From NCBI RefSeq assembly GCF_029961025.1, contig NZ_JASBVP010000013.1, forward strand, positions 93,468 through 157,467: a DNA stretch of 64,000 nucleotides, written 5' to 3'. Under the pieces are notes generated by a model that was not told where the DNA came from, made no database searches, and saw only the letters and a program-made list of their open reading frames with translations. Origin of the DNA: Mycobacterium sp. (GTDB lineage: Bacteria > Actinomycetota > Actinomycetes > Mycobacteriales > Mycobacteriaceae). Each line of letters begins with the position of its first letter. Position 1 is the stretch's first letter. A program made the translations under genes and the position numbers. Shown here piece by piece: positions 11,253-20,889 of the stretch.

Positions 11253-11921
11253 ATGGCCGCCCGGCGGGCCGGACAGTCGTCGGCGCAGCAACCACAGGCC
11301 AAGAAACCGCCCCGCTGGGTGCTTGGTGCCGCGACGATTGTCACCTTTGTGGCGCTGCTCTACGTGGTCGAATTGTTCGATCAGCTGACGGGTCATTCGC
11401 TGGACTACGACGGCATCCGGCCGCTGGAAACCGACGGCCTCTGGGGGATCATCCTCGCGCCGCTCCTGCATGCGAGCTGGGCTCACCTGATTGCCAATAC
11501 CCCTCCAGCGCTGGTTCTCGGTTTCCTGGCGACCTTGACGGGTTTGGCCCGGTTCGTCGGGGCGACCGCGATCATATGGATCCTCGGCGGCGTCGGCACC
11601 TGGCTGATCGGCAATGTGGGATCGACCTGCGGTGAGACCGACCACATCGGGGCCTCCGGCCTGATCTTCGGCTGGCTGGCCTTCCTGGTGGTCTTCGGTT
11701 TCTTCACCCGCACCGTCTGGCAGATCGTTCTCGGTATGGTAGCGGTGGTCTTGTACGGCGGCATCATTTGGGGCGCACTACCGGTGCTTCACATGTGTGG
11801 AGGCGTGTCCTGGCAGGCGCATCTGTGCGGCGCGCTCGCCGGTGTGCTGGCGGCTTACCTGCTGTCCGGGCCGGAACGCCATGCCCGGCTCCGCCGCAGA
11901 GCCGAAGTGGTGCGCCGGTGA
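11253..11921 (+). CDS. rhomboid family intramembrane serine protease (Rv1337-like)
   Basis: A 222-residue polytopic membrane protein. The rhomboid serine motif GASG occurs in [11 protein letters not shown] and the catalytic histidine in [13 protein letters not shown], and an [13 protein letters not shown] loop matches the family's His/Asn oxyanion region. About six hydrophobic segments are visible, starting with [18 protein letters not shown]. The ATG directly follows the stop of the repeat mini-ORF. Its own TGA overlaps the murI GTG (GTGA), so murI is coupled. Substrates are unknown. Confidence 0.93.
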   Translation: MAARRAGQSSAQQPQAKKPPRWVLGAATIVTFVALLYVVELFDQLTGHSLDYDGIRPLETDGLWGIILAPLLHASWAHLIANTPPALVLGFLATLTGLARFVGATAIIWILGGVGTWLIGNVGSTCGETDHIGASGLIFGWLAFLVVFGFFTRTVWQIVLGMVAVVLYGGIIWGALPVLHMCGGVSWQAHLCGALAGVLAAYLLSGPERHARLRRRAEVVRR

Positions 11922-12736
11922 TATCGCCCCTAGCTCCCATCGGCATCTTCGACTCGGGCGTCGGAGGGCTGACGGTGGCACGCGCAATCATCGACCAATT
12001 GCCCGACGAAGACATCATCTATGTGGGCGACACCGCCAACGGCCCCTACGGACCGCTGCGCATCCCCGAGATCCGCGCGCACGCGTTGGCGCTCGGCGAC
12101 GATCTCGTCGCTCGTGGCGTTAAAGCACTGGTGATCGCCTGCAACTCGGCATCGGCGGCGTGCCTGCGAGACGCCCGCGAACGCTACGACGTGCCCGTCA
12201 TCGAGGTGATCCTGCCCGCGGTACGGCGCGCGGTGGCCGCCACCCGCAACGGCCGCATCGGAGTGATCGGCACCCGGGCGACCATCGCCTCACGGGCCTA
12301 TCAGGACGCGTTCGCCGCCGCCCGCGACACCGAGATCACCGCTGCGGCCTGCCCGCGGTTTGTCGATTTCGTCGAACGCGGGATCACCAGCGGGCGTCAG
12401 GTGCTCGGTCTGGCAGAAGGCTACCTGGAACCGCTGCAGCGCGCCGGAGTGGACACCGTGGTGCTCGGCTGCACACACTATCCCTTGCTGTCCGGCATCA
12501 TCCAGTTGGCAATGGGAGACAGCGTCACGCTGGTTTCCAGCGCCGAGGAGACCGCGAAGGAGCTGGTGCGGGTGCTTACCGAGCTGGATCTGCTGCGTCC
12601 GCACCATGCGCCGCCGGCAACCCGGCTATTCGAGGCCACCGGCGACCCGGAGGATTTCATCAGACTGGCGAGCAGGTTCTTAGGACCGGCCATTACCGGT
12701 GTTCAACCTGTTCGCCGTCACCTGGATGTGCGGTAG
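11918..12736 (+). CDS. murI: glutamate racemase MurI
   Basis: MurI makes D-glutamate for peptidoglycan. The 272-residue protein starts at GTG 11918 ([19 protein letters not shown]), overlapping the rhomboid stop; a longer open frame upstream lies inside the rhomboid gene. The two catalytic cysteines are in [12 protein letters not shown] and [11 protein letters not shown], and the substrate loop [12 protein letters not shown] is present. The length is that of actinobacterial MurI. Confidence 0.96.
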   Translation: MISPLAPIGIFDSGVGGLTVARAIIDQLPDEDIIYVGDTANGPYGPLRIPEIRAHALALGDDLVARGVKALVIACNSASAACLRDARERYDVPVIEVILPAVRRAVAATRNGRIGVIGTRATIASRAYQDAFAAARDTEITAAACPRFVDFVERGITSGRQVLGLAEGYLEPLQRAGVDTVVLGCTHYPLLSGIIQLAMGDSVTLVSSAEETAKELVRVLTELDLLRPHHAPPATRLFEATGDPEDFIRLASRFLGPAITGVQPVRRHLDVR

Positions 12737-12801
12737 GCGCGAAGAATGATCGCCGGTGCAGCAGCGGTGTTCGCCATCGCGGCGGTGGGCGTGGCACAGT
12801 A

Positions 12802-13572
12802 GTGACCGTGCAGATCACCGTGCTCGGTTGTTCGGGCAGTGTCGTCGGCCCGGACTCACCGGCATCGGGTTATCTGTTGCGGGCGCCGGACACCCCGCCA
12901 CTGGTGATCGACTTCGGCGGAGGAGTTCTCGGGGCGTTGCAGCGCCACATTGATCCCGGTTCGGTCAATGTGCTGCTGTCTCATCTGCACGCGGATCATT
13001 GTCTGGATCTCCCGGGACTTTTCGTGTGGCGTCGCTACCATCCGACCCCGCCTACGGGTAAGGCGCTGATGTACGGGCCGAGTGACACCTGGGCGCGGCT
13101 GGGTGCGGCGTCATCGCCATACGGTGGGGAGATCGACGATTGCTCGGATATCTTCGATATTCGCCAGTGGGTCGACGGTCAGCCGGTGACGCTGGGGGCG
13201 TTGACGGTGACGCCACGGGTAGTGGCGCACCCCACCGAGTCCTATGGTCTGCGGATCACCGATCCCGCCGGGGCATGTTTCGTCTACAGCGGCGACACCG
13301 GCAGCTGCGAGTCACTCGTCGAGTTGGCCCGTGACGCCGACGTTTTCCTCTGCGAAGCATCCTGGACGCATGCACCGGACCGCCCCTTCAATTTGCACAT
13401 GTCGGGAACCGAGGCCGGTCGGGTGGCGGCGGCGGCCGGTGTGCGCGAGCTGTTGCTCACCCACATTCCGCCGTGGACGTCGCGCGAGGACGTGATCAGC
13501 GAAGCCAAGGCCGAGTTCGACGGTCCGGTGCACGCGGTGGTGTGCGGTGAAACGTTCAACGTTCCGCGCTGA
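12802..13572 (+). CDS. cyclic nucleotide phosphodiesterase, metallo-beta-lactamase fold (Rv1339-like)
   Basis: A 256-residue member of the metallo-beta-lactamase/RNase Z-like superfamily. M. tuberculosis Rv1339 has been described as an atypical class II cAMP phosphodiesterase, and this is its clear counterpart. The metal site is SHLHADHCLDLPG, with further ligands expected in VYSGDTG and in the C-terminal LLTHIPPW. The start is GTG 12802 (VTVQITVLGCSGSV), in the gap after murI; a second GTG two codons later is possible. It lies between murI and rph as in other mycobacteria. Confidence 0.9.
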   Translation: MTVQITVLGCSGSVVGPDSPASGYLLRAPDTPPLVIDFGGGVLGALQRHIDPGSVNVLLSHLHADHCLDLPGLFVWRRYHPTPPTGKALMYGPSDTWARLGAASSPYGGEIDDCSDIFDIRQWVDGQPVTLGALTVTPRVVAHPTESYGLRITDPAGACFVYSGDTGSCESLVELARDADVFLCEASWTHAPDRPFNLHMSGTEAGRVAAAAGVRELLLTHIPPWTSREDVISEAKAEFDGPVHAVVCGETFNVPR

Positions 13573-13649
13573 TGCCGGGCTGCCGAATCCGAACACAGCG
13601 CCACGCCCACGGCCGGGCCGGGCCGTTCGAACCCGCATCGGCCCCCGGC

Positions 13650-13655
13650 TAATGT
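13650..13655 (+). promoter_or_regulatory. candidate -10 element of rph
   Basis: TAATGT matches TANNNT and ends 7 nt before the GTG start of rph. No purine-rich ribosome site fits better, so a leaderless transcript for rph-rdgB is likely. Confidence 0.4.
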
Positions 13656-13662
13656 TGGCGGG

Positions 13663-14442
13663 GTGTCTAAACGAGAAGACGGCCGCCTCGACGACGAGCT
13701 TCGCCCGGTCGTCATCACCCGCGGGTTCACCTCGTACCCGGCGGGCTCGGTGCTCGTCGAATTCGGCCAGACACGGGTGATGTGCACGGCCAGCGTTATC
13801 GAGGGGGTGCCGCGCTGGCGTAAGGGGTCGGGTTTGGGCTGGCTCACCGCCGAATACGCGATGCTGCCCGCGGCGACACACACTCGCGCCGACCGGGAAT
13901 CGGTGAAGGGCCGCGTCAGCGGGCGCACCCAGGAGATCAGCCGGCTCATCGGCCGGGCGTTGCGGGCCGCGATCGACCTGGGGGCGTTCGGGGAGAACAC
14001 CATCGTGATCGACTGCGACGTGTTGCAGGCCGACGGGGGAACTCGCACCGCGGCGATCACGGGCGGCTACGTGGCGTTGGCCGATGCGGTGACCTACCTG
14101 TCCGCGGCGGGTCAGCTTTCCGATCCGCGGCCGTTGTCGTGCGCGATCGCGGCGGTCAGCGTCGGTGTAGTCGAGGGCCGGATCCGGGTGGACTTGAACT
14201 ACGAGGAAGACGCGCGCGCCGAAGTCGACATGAATGTCGTTGCCACCGACACCGGAACCCTGGTGGAAATCCAAGGGACTGGTGAGGGTGCGACGTTTCC
14301 GCGCTCGACGCTGGACAAAATGCTCGACGCCGCGTTCCGGGCTTGTGACAAGCTGTTCGCCGCCCAACACGAGGCGCTGGCCTCGCCGTATCCCGGGGTG
14401 TTGCCCGAAGGACCCGCCGGCCAGAAGGCGTCGGGAAACTGA
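13663..14442 (+). CDS. rph: ribonuclease PH
   Basis: RNase PH trims tRNA 3' ends with phosphate as acceptor. The 259-residue protein starts at GTG ([16 protein letters not shown]) and shows the family segments [50 protein letters not shown] and [18 protein letters not shown]. The phosphate-binding Arg/Asp residues lie in these last two segments. Its TGA stop overlaps the proposed CTG start of rdgB by one base pattern (CTGA). Confidence 0.96.
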   Translation: MSKREDGRLDDELRPVVITRGFTSYPAGSVLVEFGQTRVMCTASVIEGVPRWRKGSGLGWLTAEYAMLPAATHTRADRESVKGRVSGRTQEISRLIGRALRAAIDLGAFGENTIVIDCDVLQADGGTRTAAITGGYVALADAVTYLSAAGQLSDPRPLSCAIAAVSVGVVEGRIRVDLNYEEDARAEVDMNVVATDTGTLVEIQGTGEGATFPRSTLDKMLDAAFRACDKLFAAQHEALASPYPGVLPEGPAGQKASGN

Positions 14443-15044
14443 CTCGGCTGCTGGTCGTCAGCCGCAACCGGAAGAAACTGGCCGAGCTGCGCCGGGTGCT
14501 GGAGCGGGCGGGTATCTCCGGGTTGACGCTGCTGTCGCTCGATGACGTCGCGCCATTTCCTGACACGCCGGAAACCGGTGCGACGTTCGAGGACAACGCG
14601 CTGACCAAGGCGCGTGACGCGTTCGTTGCGACGGGCCTGGCGAGCCTTGCCGACGACTCGGGGCTGGAGGTGGCGGCGCTCAACGGCATGCCCGGCGTGC
14701 TGTCGGCGCGATGGTCGGGCGGACACGGCGACGACGCGAGCAACATTGCTCTGCTGCTGGCGCAGTTGCGCGATGTGCCCGACGGGCGCCGGGGCGCGAT
14801 GTTCGTCTCGGCCTGCGCGCTGGTGTCCGAATTCGGCGAGGTGGTGGTGCGCGGTGAATGGCCCGGCACCATTGCGCACGCGGCGCGCGGCGAGGGCGGC
14901 TTCGGCTATGACCCGGTGTTTATTCCCCAGGGCTGCGACCGCACCGCCGCGCAGTTGAGCCCGGCGGAAAAGGATGCGATATCTCATCGCGGCCGGGCCC
15001 TGGCGGCCTTACTGCCGGCTTTACGCCGGCTGGCTGAGGGTTGA
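14439..15044 (+). CDS. rdgB: XTP/dITP diphosphatase (RdgB/HAM1 family), probable CTG start
   Basis: Removes non-canonical purine nucleotides such as XTP and dITP by pyrophosphate hydrolysis. The nucleotide-binding N-terminal motif SRNRKK lies upstream of the first ordinary start codon (GTG 14496), and no ATG, GTG or TTG exists between it and the end of rph in this frame. The codon at the position of the M. tuberculosis GTG start is CTG (14439), forming a CTGA overlap with the rph stop, analogous to the GTGA/ATGA overlaps elsewhere here. Starting there gives 201 residues, the family length. Other motifs: [31 protein letters not shown] and ISHRGRAL. Confidence 0.85.
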   Translation: MTRLLVVSRNRKKLAELRRVLERAGISGLTLLSLDDVAPFPDTPETGATFEDNALTKARDAFVATGLASLADDSGLEVAALNGMPGVLSARWSGGHGDDASNIALLLAQLRDVPDGRRGAMFVSACALVSEFGEVVVRGEWPGTIAHAARGEGGFGYDPVFIPQGCDRTAAQLSPAEKDAISHRGRALAALLPALRRLAEG

Positions 15045-15059
15045 GCCGGGCTCCTCCTC

Positions 15060-15074
15060 GGGCCGTTCCGGCCC
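15060..15074. terminator. possible hairpin terminator between convergent genes
   Basis: GGGCC (15060-15064), a 5-nt loop and GGCCC (15070-15074) form a short GC hairpin in the 54-bp gap between the convergent rdgB and DUF3817 genes. There is no T-run, which is common for mycobacterial terminators, so support is weak. Confidence 0.3.
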
Positions 15075-15098
15075 GCCTCGTCGCCCGGCCGAGGGTGG

Positions 15099-15446
15099 CT
15101 ACAGGTTGAAGCGCGCCTTGACGGCCCGGGTCTGGAAGTGTTCAACGATGATGCCCAGCAGCGGTATGGTCCCGGACAGCAGCACACCGATCGTCTTTGC
15201 GATCGGCCAGCGAACCTTGACGGCAAGGTTGAAAGCTGCCAGCACGTAGGTGAAATACACCCAGCCGTGCACGATTTCGATCCAGCGGATTTCGTGATGA
15301 AAGACCAGGTGCGAGACAATCTCGTAGCACAGCGCAATCAGCCAGATACCCGTCGCCCAGGCCATGACCCGGTAGCCGAGCAGTGCCACACGGATCTTCT
15401 CGACGGGTGTGACCGACGTGGTCTGCGGTGTCTCGGGTGTGGTCAT
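15099..15446 (-). CDS. DUF3817 small membrane protein (Rv1342c-like)
   Basis: A 115-residue integral membrane protein of unknown function with three hydrophobic segments: around VMAWATGIWLIALCYEIV, IVHGWVYFTYVLAAFNLAV and TIGVLLSGTIPLLGIIVEHF. The motif ALLGYRVMAWATGIWL is typical of the DUF3817 family. It overlaps the lprD stop by ATGA and so is the second gene of that operon. No catalytic residues are recognisable. Confidence 0.88.
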   Translation of the reverse strand: MTTPETPQTTSVTPVEKIRVALLGYRVMAWATGIWLIALCYEIVSHLVFHHEIRWIEIVHGWVYFTYVLAAFNLAVKVRWPIAKTIGVLLSGTIPLLGIIVEHFQTRAVKARFNL

Positions 15447-15823
15447 GCGGTGGTCCTGCCCTGTTGTTCGGTGTCACGCTCGGCGAGCTCGGCCAGGTAG
15501 GCGTTGTACTGTCTGAGCACCGGGTCGTCGGGTTGCTCCCGGGCCGGGTGGGGCCGCTCGGGCAACAGCCCGGGTGGAATCTCGGTCATCACGCGGTTTT
15601 TGCGCGGCTCGGGCGGCGTTTCCTCGTAGCGGACGAACTTGCCGTAGGCGTACACGAAAAACCAGGCGAACAGCGGCCACTGGAGTGCGTACCCGAGGTT
15701 CTGGAAGGTTCCCGATCCCGACTCAAACCGCGTCCACTGCCACCAACCTAGTGCCAGGCAGCCGCCGGCGGCGACGATCACCAGCGCCATCAGCGCTGGC
15801 CTGTGGCGACGCGTAGTGGACAT
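15443..15823 (-). CDS. lprD: LprD-like membrane protein/possible lipoprotein (Rv1343c-like)
   Basis: A 126-residue protein with one N-terminal hydrophobic segment (RPALMALVIVAAGGCLALGWW) and a soluble acidic C-terminus. M. tuberculosis LprD is annotated as a lipoprotein; here the AAGGC sequence could serve as a lipobox, although hydrophobicity continues past the cysteine, so a simple membrane anchor is equally likely. The start is ATG 15823 (MSTTRRHRPAL). On the minus strand TACCGT (15830-15835) ends 6 nt upstream, suggesting leaderless initiation. Function unknown. Confidence 0.83.
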   Translation of the reverse strand: MSTTRRHRPALMALVIVAAGGCLALGWWQWTRFESGSGTFQNLGYALQWPLFAWFFVYAYGKFVRYEETPPEPRKNRVMTEIPPGLLPERPHPAREQPDDPVLRQYNAYLAELAERDTEQQGRTTA

Positions 15824-16066
15824 GCTTAGACGGTACCGCGCGATCGCTCGGGGGCGGTCAAGCGTGTCATGACCAGGGCCCGATGTGAGATACCCATCGC
15901 CCAAGCACAAGCCGGCAGATAGCACGTTCGCCAGGAGGGCGGGGACCTCATGATCGACCCCCACCGGCCGATCCGGCCACCAGCCTTCACCGAATTGGTG
16001 GCCGACGGCCAGTGCACACCACTGAGGATTTTCCCGGCGATCGAAGCGATAAAATCACTAGGCCCC

Positions 16067-16150
16067 GCGGGCGTGGCGAAACAGGTATACGCGCCGGCTT
16101 TAGGTGCCGGTGCTCGAGAGAGCGTGAGGGTTCGAGTCCCTCCGCCCGCA
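16067..16150 (+). tRNA. tRNA-Leu (UAG anticodon)
   Basis: The acceptor arms GCGGGCG (16067-16073) and CGCCCGC (16143-16149) pair perfectly, the T arm carries GGTTCGAGTCC, and the anticodon stem CCGGC/GCCGG encloses the loop TTTAGGT with anticodon TAG. A long variable arm is present, as in class II tRNAs. The discriminator A is followed by CCC, so the CCA end is not encoded. It reads CUA/CUN leucine codons. The gene order typical of Rv1327c-Rv1343c ends here. Nothing else is recognisable in 15836-16066 or 16151-16366. Confidence 0.95.
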
Positions 16151-16366
16151 CCCTATCTGCATGAGCATCACGGCAGCTCAGCGTGTCATTCCGATGTCGA
16201 TCGGGATCCACGGGTGTCCGGTCAGCGCGCAGAACCGCGCCGGGTGGTCCTCGGCTCTGCTGCGGGTTGGTGGTCACCAGTGTGAGGATTCCTTTGCACC
16301 GCAGTCGCTTTGCATGATTATCCCGCTATTCGACCGTGCACCACGGTAGGAGCCGGCACGCTTGGG

Positions 16367-17545
16367 TCAGCGTCGCCGCCGGGCCGCCCTGACGAGATTC
16401 GATCCGATGATCAAACGCTGAATCTCGCTGGTTCCCTCGTAGAGTCGCAACAGTCGAACATCGCGATAGATCCGCTCCACCGGAACGCCGCGGATGTACC
16501 CGCTGCCGCCATGGATCTGCACGGCAAGATCGGCGACCCGGCCGGCCATTTCGGTGCAGAAGAGTTTCGCCGCCGATGGAGCGATCCGGCGATCCTCGCC
16601 GCTGACCCACAGTCGCGCCGCGTCACGGACCAGGGCCCGCCCGGCCAGCACCCCGGTTTGCTGGTCGGCGATCATCGCCTGCACCAACTGGAACTCCCCG
16701 ATCGGTGTGCCGCCCTGTGTCGCCGTGGCGGCATAGGCGACGGATTCATCCAGTGCCCGCTGCGCGGTCCCCACGGCCAGGGCAGCGATGTGAATCCGCC
16801 CGCGCGCCAACGAGATCATCGCTGCCCGGTAACCGATGTCTTCGTCGCCGCCGACCAGGGCAGCAGCCGGAACGCGGACATCGGTGAAGCTGACGTCGGC
16901 GGTCCACGCGCCTTCCTGTCCCATCTTGGCGTCTTTTGTCCCCACCTGCACCCCCGGTGTGTCCGCGGGCACCAGGAAAACCGCGATGCCCGCCCCGTTG
17001 TCGTCGGCGGGGCGGGTTCGGGCAAAAACCACGAACAGGTCGGCAACCGGCGCATTGGTGATGAACCGCTTCTGCCCGGAAATCACCCATGCACCGTTTT
17101 TTGCCGAGTCGTCACGAACAGCTTTGGTGCGCAGGCCCGCCGGATTGGATCCGGCGCCCGGTTCTGTCAGCGCGAAGGAAGCGATCACCTCTCCGGCGGC
17201 CATCGGCTCCAGCCAGCGGGCTTTCTGCTCGTCGGTGCCGAAGCCGACCAAAACTTGACCGGCGATGCCGTTGTTGGTGCCGAACATCGAGCGTACCGCC
17301 AGCGACGTATAACCCAGCTCCATGGCCAACTCGACGTCCTGGACCAGGTCCAGGCCGAGTCCACCCCACTGCTGGGGAATGGCATACCCGAAAAGGCCCA
17401 TCTTTTTGGCCTGGTCCCGCAGGTCGTCGGGTACCCGGTCGCGGGCCAGGATTTCCTGTTCGCGGGGAACGACGGCGTTACGGACGAACCGTCGGGTTTG
17501 CGCCAGAATTTCCCGGAAGTCCTCGTCGTCGACGGCAGCGGCCAT
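16367..17545 (-). CDS. acyl-CoA dehydrogenase (FadE family)
   Basis: A 392-residue flavoprotein that should introduce the 2,3 double bond into an acyl-CoA. Family motifs are FALTEPGAGSNPAG (FAD/substrate loop), VISGQKRFITNA, IHGGSGYIRG and YEGTSEIQRLIIG with the catalytic glutamate region. The ATG at 17545 is preceded by an AAAGGAA ribosome site. It is divergent from the SDR-thiolase-CoA-transferase operon and shares its promoter region, which contains an inverted repeat at 17631. Substrate is unknown; it is probably part of the same pathway as its divergent neighbours. Confidence 0.9.
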   Translation of the reverse strand: MAAAVDDEDFREILAQTRRFVRNAVVPREQEILARDRVPDDLRDQAKKMGLFGYAIPQQWGGLGLDLVQDVELAMELGYTSLAVRSMFGTNNGIAGQVLVGFGTDEQKARWLEPMAAGEVIASFALTEPGAGSNPAGLRTKAVRDDSAKNGAWVISGQKRFITNAPVADLFVVFARTRPADDNGAGIAVFLVPADTPGVQVGTKDAKMGQEGAWTADVSFTDVRVPAAALVGGDEDIGYRAAMISLARGRIHIAALAVGTAQRALDESVAYAATATQGGTPIGEFQLVQAMIADQQTGVLAGRALVRDAARLWVSGEDRRIAPSAAKLFCTEMAGRVADLAVQIHGGSGYIRGVPVERIYRDVRLLRLYEGTSEIQRLIIGSNLVRAARRRR

Positions 17546-17630
17546 GGACTGTCAAAGGTTCCTTTTGAAGCTGGGCAACGCGTACCTCAAGCCGTCGGAA
17601 CCGCGAAACAGGTCCCGAGCGGTTGCGGAA

Positions 17631-17649
17631 ATCATATAAGAAATATGAT
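17631..17649. promoter_or_regulatory. inverted repeat, candidate operator of the acyl-CoA catabolic cluster
   Basis: ATCATAT (17631-17637), five bases, then ATATGAT (17643-17649) is a perfect 7-bp inverted repeat between divergent transcription units. It is AT-rich in otherwise GC-rich DNA, and could overlap -10 elements on both strands. The GntR-family gene at 22087 is the obvious candidate regulator, but binding is inferred. Confidence 0.5.
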
Positions 17650-17688
17650 GCCCGACCAAAGGTCGAGCAGGCGGGAGGATGATAGCCG

Positions 17689-18426
17689 GTGTCATTGCTG
17701 CGCGGTCAGACCGCGATAGTCACAGGCGGTGCGCAAGGACTGGGTTTTGCCATCGCGGAGCGCTTTGTCGCCGAGGGTGCGCGCGTGGTGCTCGGCGACC
17801 TGAATCGTGCGGGTGCCGAAACCGCGGCCAAGCAACTCGGCGACGACGTCGCGGTGGCGGTGAGCTGTGATGTGACCGTCGCGGCCGACGTCGACGCGCT
17901 GGTTGCAACCGCGGTCCGGCATTTCGGCGGCCTGGACATCATGGTCAACAACGCCGGGATCACCCGCGACGCCACGATGCGCACGATGACCGAGGAGCAG
18001 TTCGACGAGGTCATCGCGGTGCATTTGAAGGGAACCTGGAACGGTATCCGCAAGTCCGCGGCGATCATGCGGGAGAACAAACGCGGCGCGATCGTGAACA
18101 TGTCGTCGCTGTCGGGCAAGGTCGGCCTGGTGGGCCAAACCAATTACTCGGCCGCCAAGGCCGGCATTGTCGGCATGACCAAGGCCGCCGCCAAGGAGCT
18201 TGCCCACCTGGGTGTGCGAGTCAACGCGATCGCGCCAGGATTGATCCGATCAGCGATGACTGAAGCCTTGCCGCAACGTATTTGGGATCAGAAGATCGCC
18301 GAGGTCCCGATGGGCCGGGCCGGGGAGCCCAGCGAGGTGGCGAACGTCGCGCTGTTTTTGGCCTCCGATCTGTCGTCATATATGACCGGCACCGTCATTG
18401 AGGTAACCGGCGGGAGGTTTATGTGA
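17689..18426 (+). CDS. SDR family NAD(P)-dependent oxidoreductase (FabG-like)
   Basis: A 245-residue short-chain dehydrogenase, likely a 3-hydroxyacyl-CoA dehydrogenase given its neighbours. The cofactor motif [12 protein letters not shown] is near the N-terminus, NNAG follows, and the catalytic pair is Tyr153/Lys157 in YSAAKAG with Ser in SSLSG. The start is GTG 17689, preceded by GGGAGG. It overlaps the thiolase gene by GTGA. Whether it reduces or oxidises in the cell is not shown by sequence. Confidence 0.9.
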   Translation: MSLLRGQTAIVTGGAQGLGFAIAERFVAEGARVVLGDLNRAGAETAAKQLGDDVAVAVSCDVTVAADVDALVATAVRHFGGLDIMVNNAGITRDATMRTMTEEQFDEVIAVHLKGTWNGIRKSAAIMRENKRGAIVNMSSLSGKVGLVGQTNYSAAKAGIVGMTKAAAKELAHLGVRVNAIAPGLIRSAMTEALPQRIWDQKIAEVPMGRAGEPSEVANVALFLASDLSSYMTGTVIEVTGGRFM

Positions 18427-19646
18427 GTGCACGTCAAGCCGTAATCTGTGAGCCGGTGCGCACTCCGATCGGCCGCTACGGGGGAATGTTCAAGTCGCAG
18501 ACGGCGGTTGATCTCGGTGTTGCCGCATTAAAGGGGGTGCTGGCCAGGACTGCAATCCCGCCCGAATCGGTGCAGGACGTCATCCTCGGACACTGCTACC
18601 CCAACAGCGAAGCCCCGGCGATCGGCAGGGTGGTCGCGTTGGATGCCGGCCTGCCGGTGACGGTTCCCGGCATGCAGGTCGACCGCCGTTGCGGGTCGGG
18701 CCTCCAGGCCGTCATCCAGGCATGTTTGCAGGTGAGCGCGGGTGATCACGACCTGGTGATCGCCGGCGGCACGGAAAGCATGAGCAATGTCGCCTTCTAC
18801 TCCACGGCTATGCGCTGGGGCGGGCATCGTGACGGCATCATGGTGCACGACGGGCTGACCCGCGGACGTATCACCGCGGGTGGGCGGCGCCATCCGGTTC
18901 CGGGCGGCATGCTGGAGACCGCCGAGAATCTGCGCCGGCGATACGACATTTCGCGCACCGAGCAGGATGAGCTCGCGGTGACGTCCCACCAGCGCGCGGT
19001 TGCGGCGCAAAAAAACGGCATTTTCGCCGAGGAGATAATACCGGTCGCGGTGCGCACACGTCAGGGTGAGGAACTGATCGACACCGATGAACACCCTCGA
19101 GCGGACGCGTCCATGGAATCATTGAGTAAGCTCAAACCGGTTCTGCTCGCACAGGATCCGGAAGCAACGGTTACCGCTGGCAACGCCAGCGGGCAAAACG
19201 ATGCGGCGGCCATGTGTGTGGTGACAACGCCGGCAAAGGCGGACGAGCTGGGCTTGACGCCCCTGGTACGGCTGGTGTCGTGGGCGGTGGCGGGCGTGCC
19301 GCCCAGCGTCATGGGACTCGGGCCGGTGCCCGCGACCGAGGTAGCGCTGGCCAAGGCGGGGCTGCGGCTGAGCGAGATCGACCTTATCGAATTAAATGAA
19401 GCTTTTGCCGCGCAAGTGCTCGCGGTGATGCGGGAATGGAATTTCACTGCCGCGGATCGCGAGCGAACCAATGTGCACGGCTCCGGGATCTCGCTGGGGC
19501 ACCCGGTTGGGGCGACCGGCGCGAGGATGCTGGCCACGCTCGCCCGCGAGCTCAACCGCCGCCAGGGCCGCTACGGCCTGGAGACGATGTGCATCGGCGG
19601 AGGGCAGGGGCTCGCCGCAGTTTTCGAACGGGTTTCAACCAGGTGA
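18423..19646 (+). CDS. acetyl-CoA acetyltransferase/thiolase (FadA family)
   Basis: A 407-residue thiolase that should cleave 3-ketoacyl-CoA in beta-oxidation. The nucleophile is Cys90 in [32 protein letters not shown] (His) and [10 protein letters not shown] (second Cys) complete the active site. The GTG start overlaps the SDR stop, and the stop overlaps the CoA-transferase start, so all three genes are coupled. Confidence 0.93.
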   Translation: MSARQAVICEPVRTPIGRYGGMFKSQTAVDLGVAALKGVLARTAIPPESVQDVILGHCYPNSEAPAIGRVVALDAGLPVTVPGMQVDRRCGSGLQAVIQACLQVSAGDHDLVIAGGTESMSNVAFYSTAMRWGGHRDGIMVHDGLTRGRITAGGRRHPVPGGMLETAENLRRRYDISRTEQDELAVTSHQRAVAAQKNGIFAEEIIPVAVRTRQGEELIDTDEHPRADASMESLSKLKPVLLAQDPEATVTAGNASGQNDAAAMCVVTTPAKADELGLTPLVRLVSWAVAGVPPSVMGLGPVPATEVALAKAGLRLSEIDLIELNEAFAAQVLAVMREWNFTAADRERTNVHGSGISLGHPVGATGARMLATLARELNRRQGRYGLETMCIGGGQGLAAVFERVSTR

Positions 19647-20848
19647 GTCATTCCGCGGTGCGACCACTGGCTGATGTGAAAATTGTCGAGGTGTCCAGCT
19701 TCGTCGCCGCACCGTTGTGCGGTATGACGTTGGGTCAGCTTGGCGCCGAGGTCATCCGGGTGGACCCGATCGGTGGGGCATCTGATATCCGACGGTGGCC
19801 GCTGGCAAAAAGCGGTACGTCGATTTACTGGACCGGTTTGAACAAGGGAAAACGTTCGGTAACAATCGATTTTCGCTCCCTGGAGGGACAGCGGCTGATT
19901 CAGCGGCTTATCGTTGAAGGCGGCGGCATCGTGGTGACCAACGCCGCCGGCCTGCCCTGGCTGGCTTACGAGCAACTCGCGCCAATGCGATCCGATGTTA
20001 TCCACCTGCAGCTGCTGGGCCGTCGTGACGGCTCGACGGCCGTGGACTACACCGTCAATGCCGGGATCGGCTATCCGCTCGTCACCGGCCCGGTGAACTA
20101 CGCGGGTCCGGTCAACCACGTGCTGCCGGCGTGGGACGTGTGCTGTGGGTTATACGCGGCGCTGGTGGTCGTCGCCGCGGTGCGCCGCCGTGAGATGTCC
20201 GGGGCCGGTGCGCGCATCAGCCTGGCGCTGGAGGACGTGGCACTGGCCACCGCTGGAAATCTCGGGTTGTTGACCGAGCCTCAGGTGAACGGCACCCAAC
20301 GGCAGCGTCTGGGCAACGCCATCTACGGCCAATACGGGCAGGACTTCACCAGTCGCGACGGCGTTGCGTTCATGGTTGTGACATTGACCGGCCGCCACTT
20401 TCGCGACCTGGTGCGGGTAACCGGTACCGAGGCGGCGGTGACGGCGCTCGCCGGCGCAGTCGGTGCGAACTTCGAGGAGGAAGGGGACCGCTACCGGCAT
20501 CGCGACGCGCTTACCGCCCTGTTCACCGGCTGGTTCGCCGAGCATACCGCCGAGGAGATCACCGAGGCGCTGTCGGGCACCACCGTGTTGTTCGAGCGTT
20601 ACCGGACTTTCTCCGAGGTCGCCGCGGACGAGAGGGTGACGTCCAATCCGCTGTTCACCCGGCTGCACCAGGAGGGCGTCGGTGACTACCTGGCCGCCGG
20701 CATGCCAGCGGCATTCGACGGCGTCCACCCGCTCAGTGCTGCCGCTCCCAGGTTGGGGCAAGACACCGTCGACGTCCTTGGCGGGGACTTGGGATTGAGC
20801 CCGGCGGACATCGCGCGTCTGGCCGACGCGAAAACAATCGCCTGCTAA
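19643..20848 (+). CDS. class III CoA-transferase (CaiB/BaiF family)
   Basis: A 401-residue CaiB/BaiF protein. The family CoA-binding segments are VSSFVAAPLCGMTLGQLGAE and LNKGKRSVTIDF, and the catalytic aspartate is Asp165 in PAWDVCCGLYAAL, the position of the formyl-CoA transferase nucleophile. That pattern favours CoA transfer over alpha-methylacyl-CoA racemisation, though family members cannot be separated safely by eye. The start is GTG 19643, overlapping the thiolase stop. It probably activates or recycles the acid degraded by this cluster. Confidence 0.87.
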   Translation: MSHSAVRPLADVKIVEVSSFVAAPLCGMTLGQLGAEVIRVDPIGGASDIRRWPLAKSGTSIYWTGLNKGKRSVTIDFRSLEGQRLIQRLIVEGGGIVVTNAAGLPWLAYEQLAPMRSDVIHLQLLGRRDGSTAVDYTVNAGIGYPLVTGPVNYAGPVNHVLPAWDVCCGLYAALVVVAAVRRREMSGAGARISLALEDVALATAGNLGLLTEPQVNGTQRQRLGNAIYGQYGQDFTSRDGVAFMVVTLTGRHFRDLVRVTGTEAAVTALAGAVGANFEEEGDRYRHRDALTALFTGWFAEHTAEEITEALSGTTVLFERYRTFSEVAADERVTSNPLFTRLHQEGVGDYLAAGMPAAFDGVHPLSAAAPRLGQDTVDVLGGDLGLSPADIARLADAKTIAC

Positions 20849-20889
20849 GCAGGGCATCCTACTGAGTGGGGCAGACAGAAAGGCACCGC

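Noticed and set aside
12160..12801. N-terminal extension of the phosphodiesterase frame over murI
   Set aside because: The extension is murI DNA in another frame; homology starts at GTG 12802.
16310..17719. A 469-codon plus-strand frame over the acyl-CoA dehydrogenase
   Set aside because: It is the antisense shadow of the dehydrogenase at 16367-17545.
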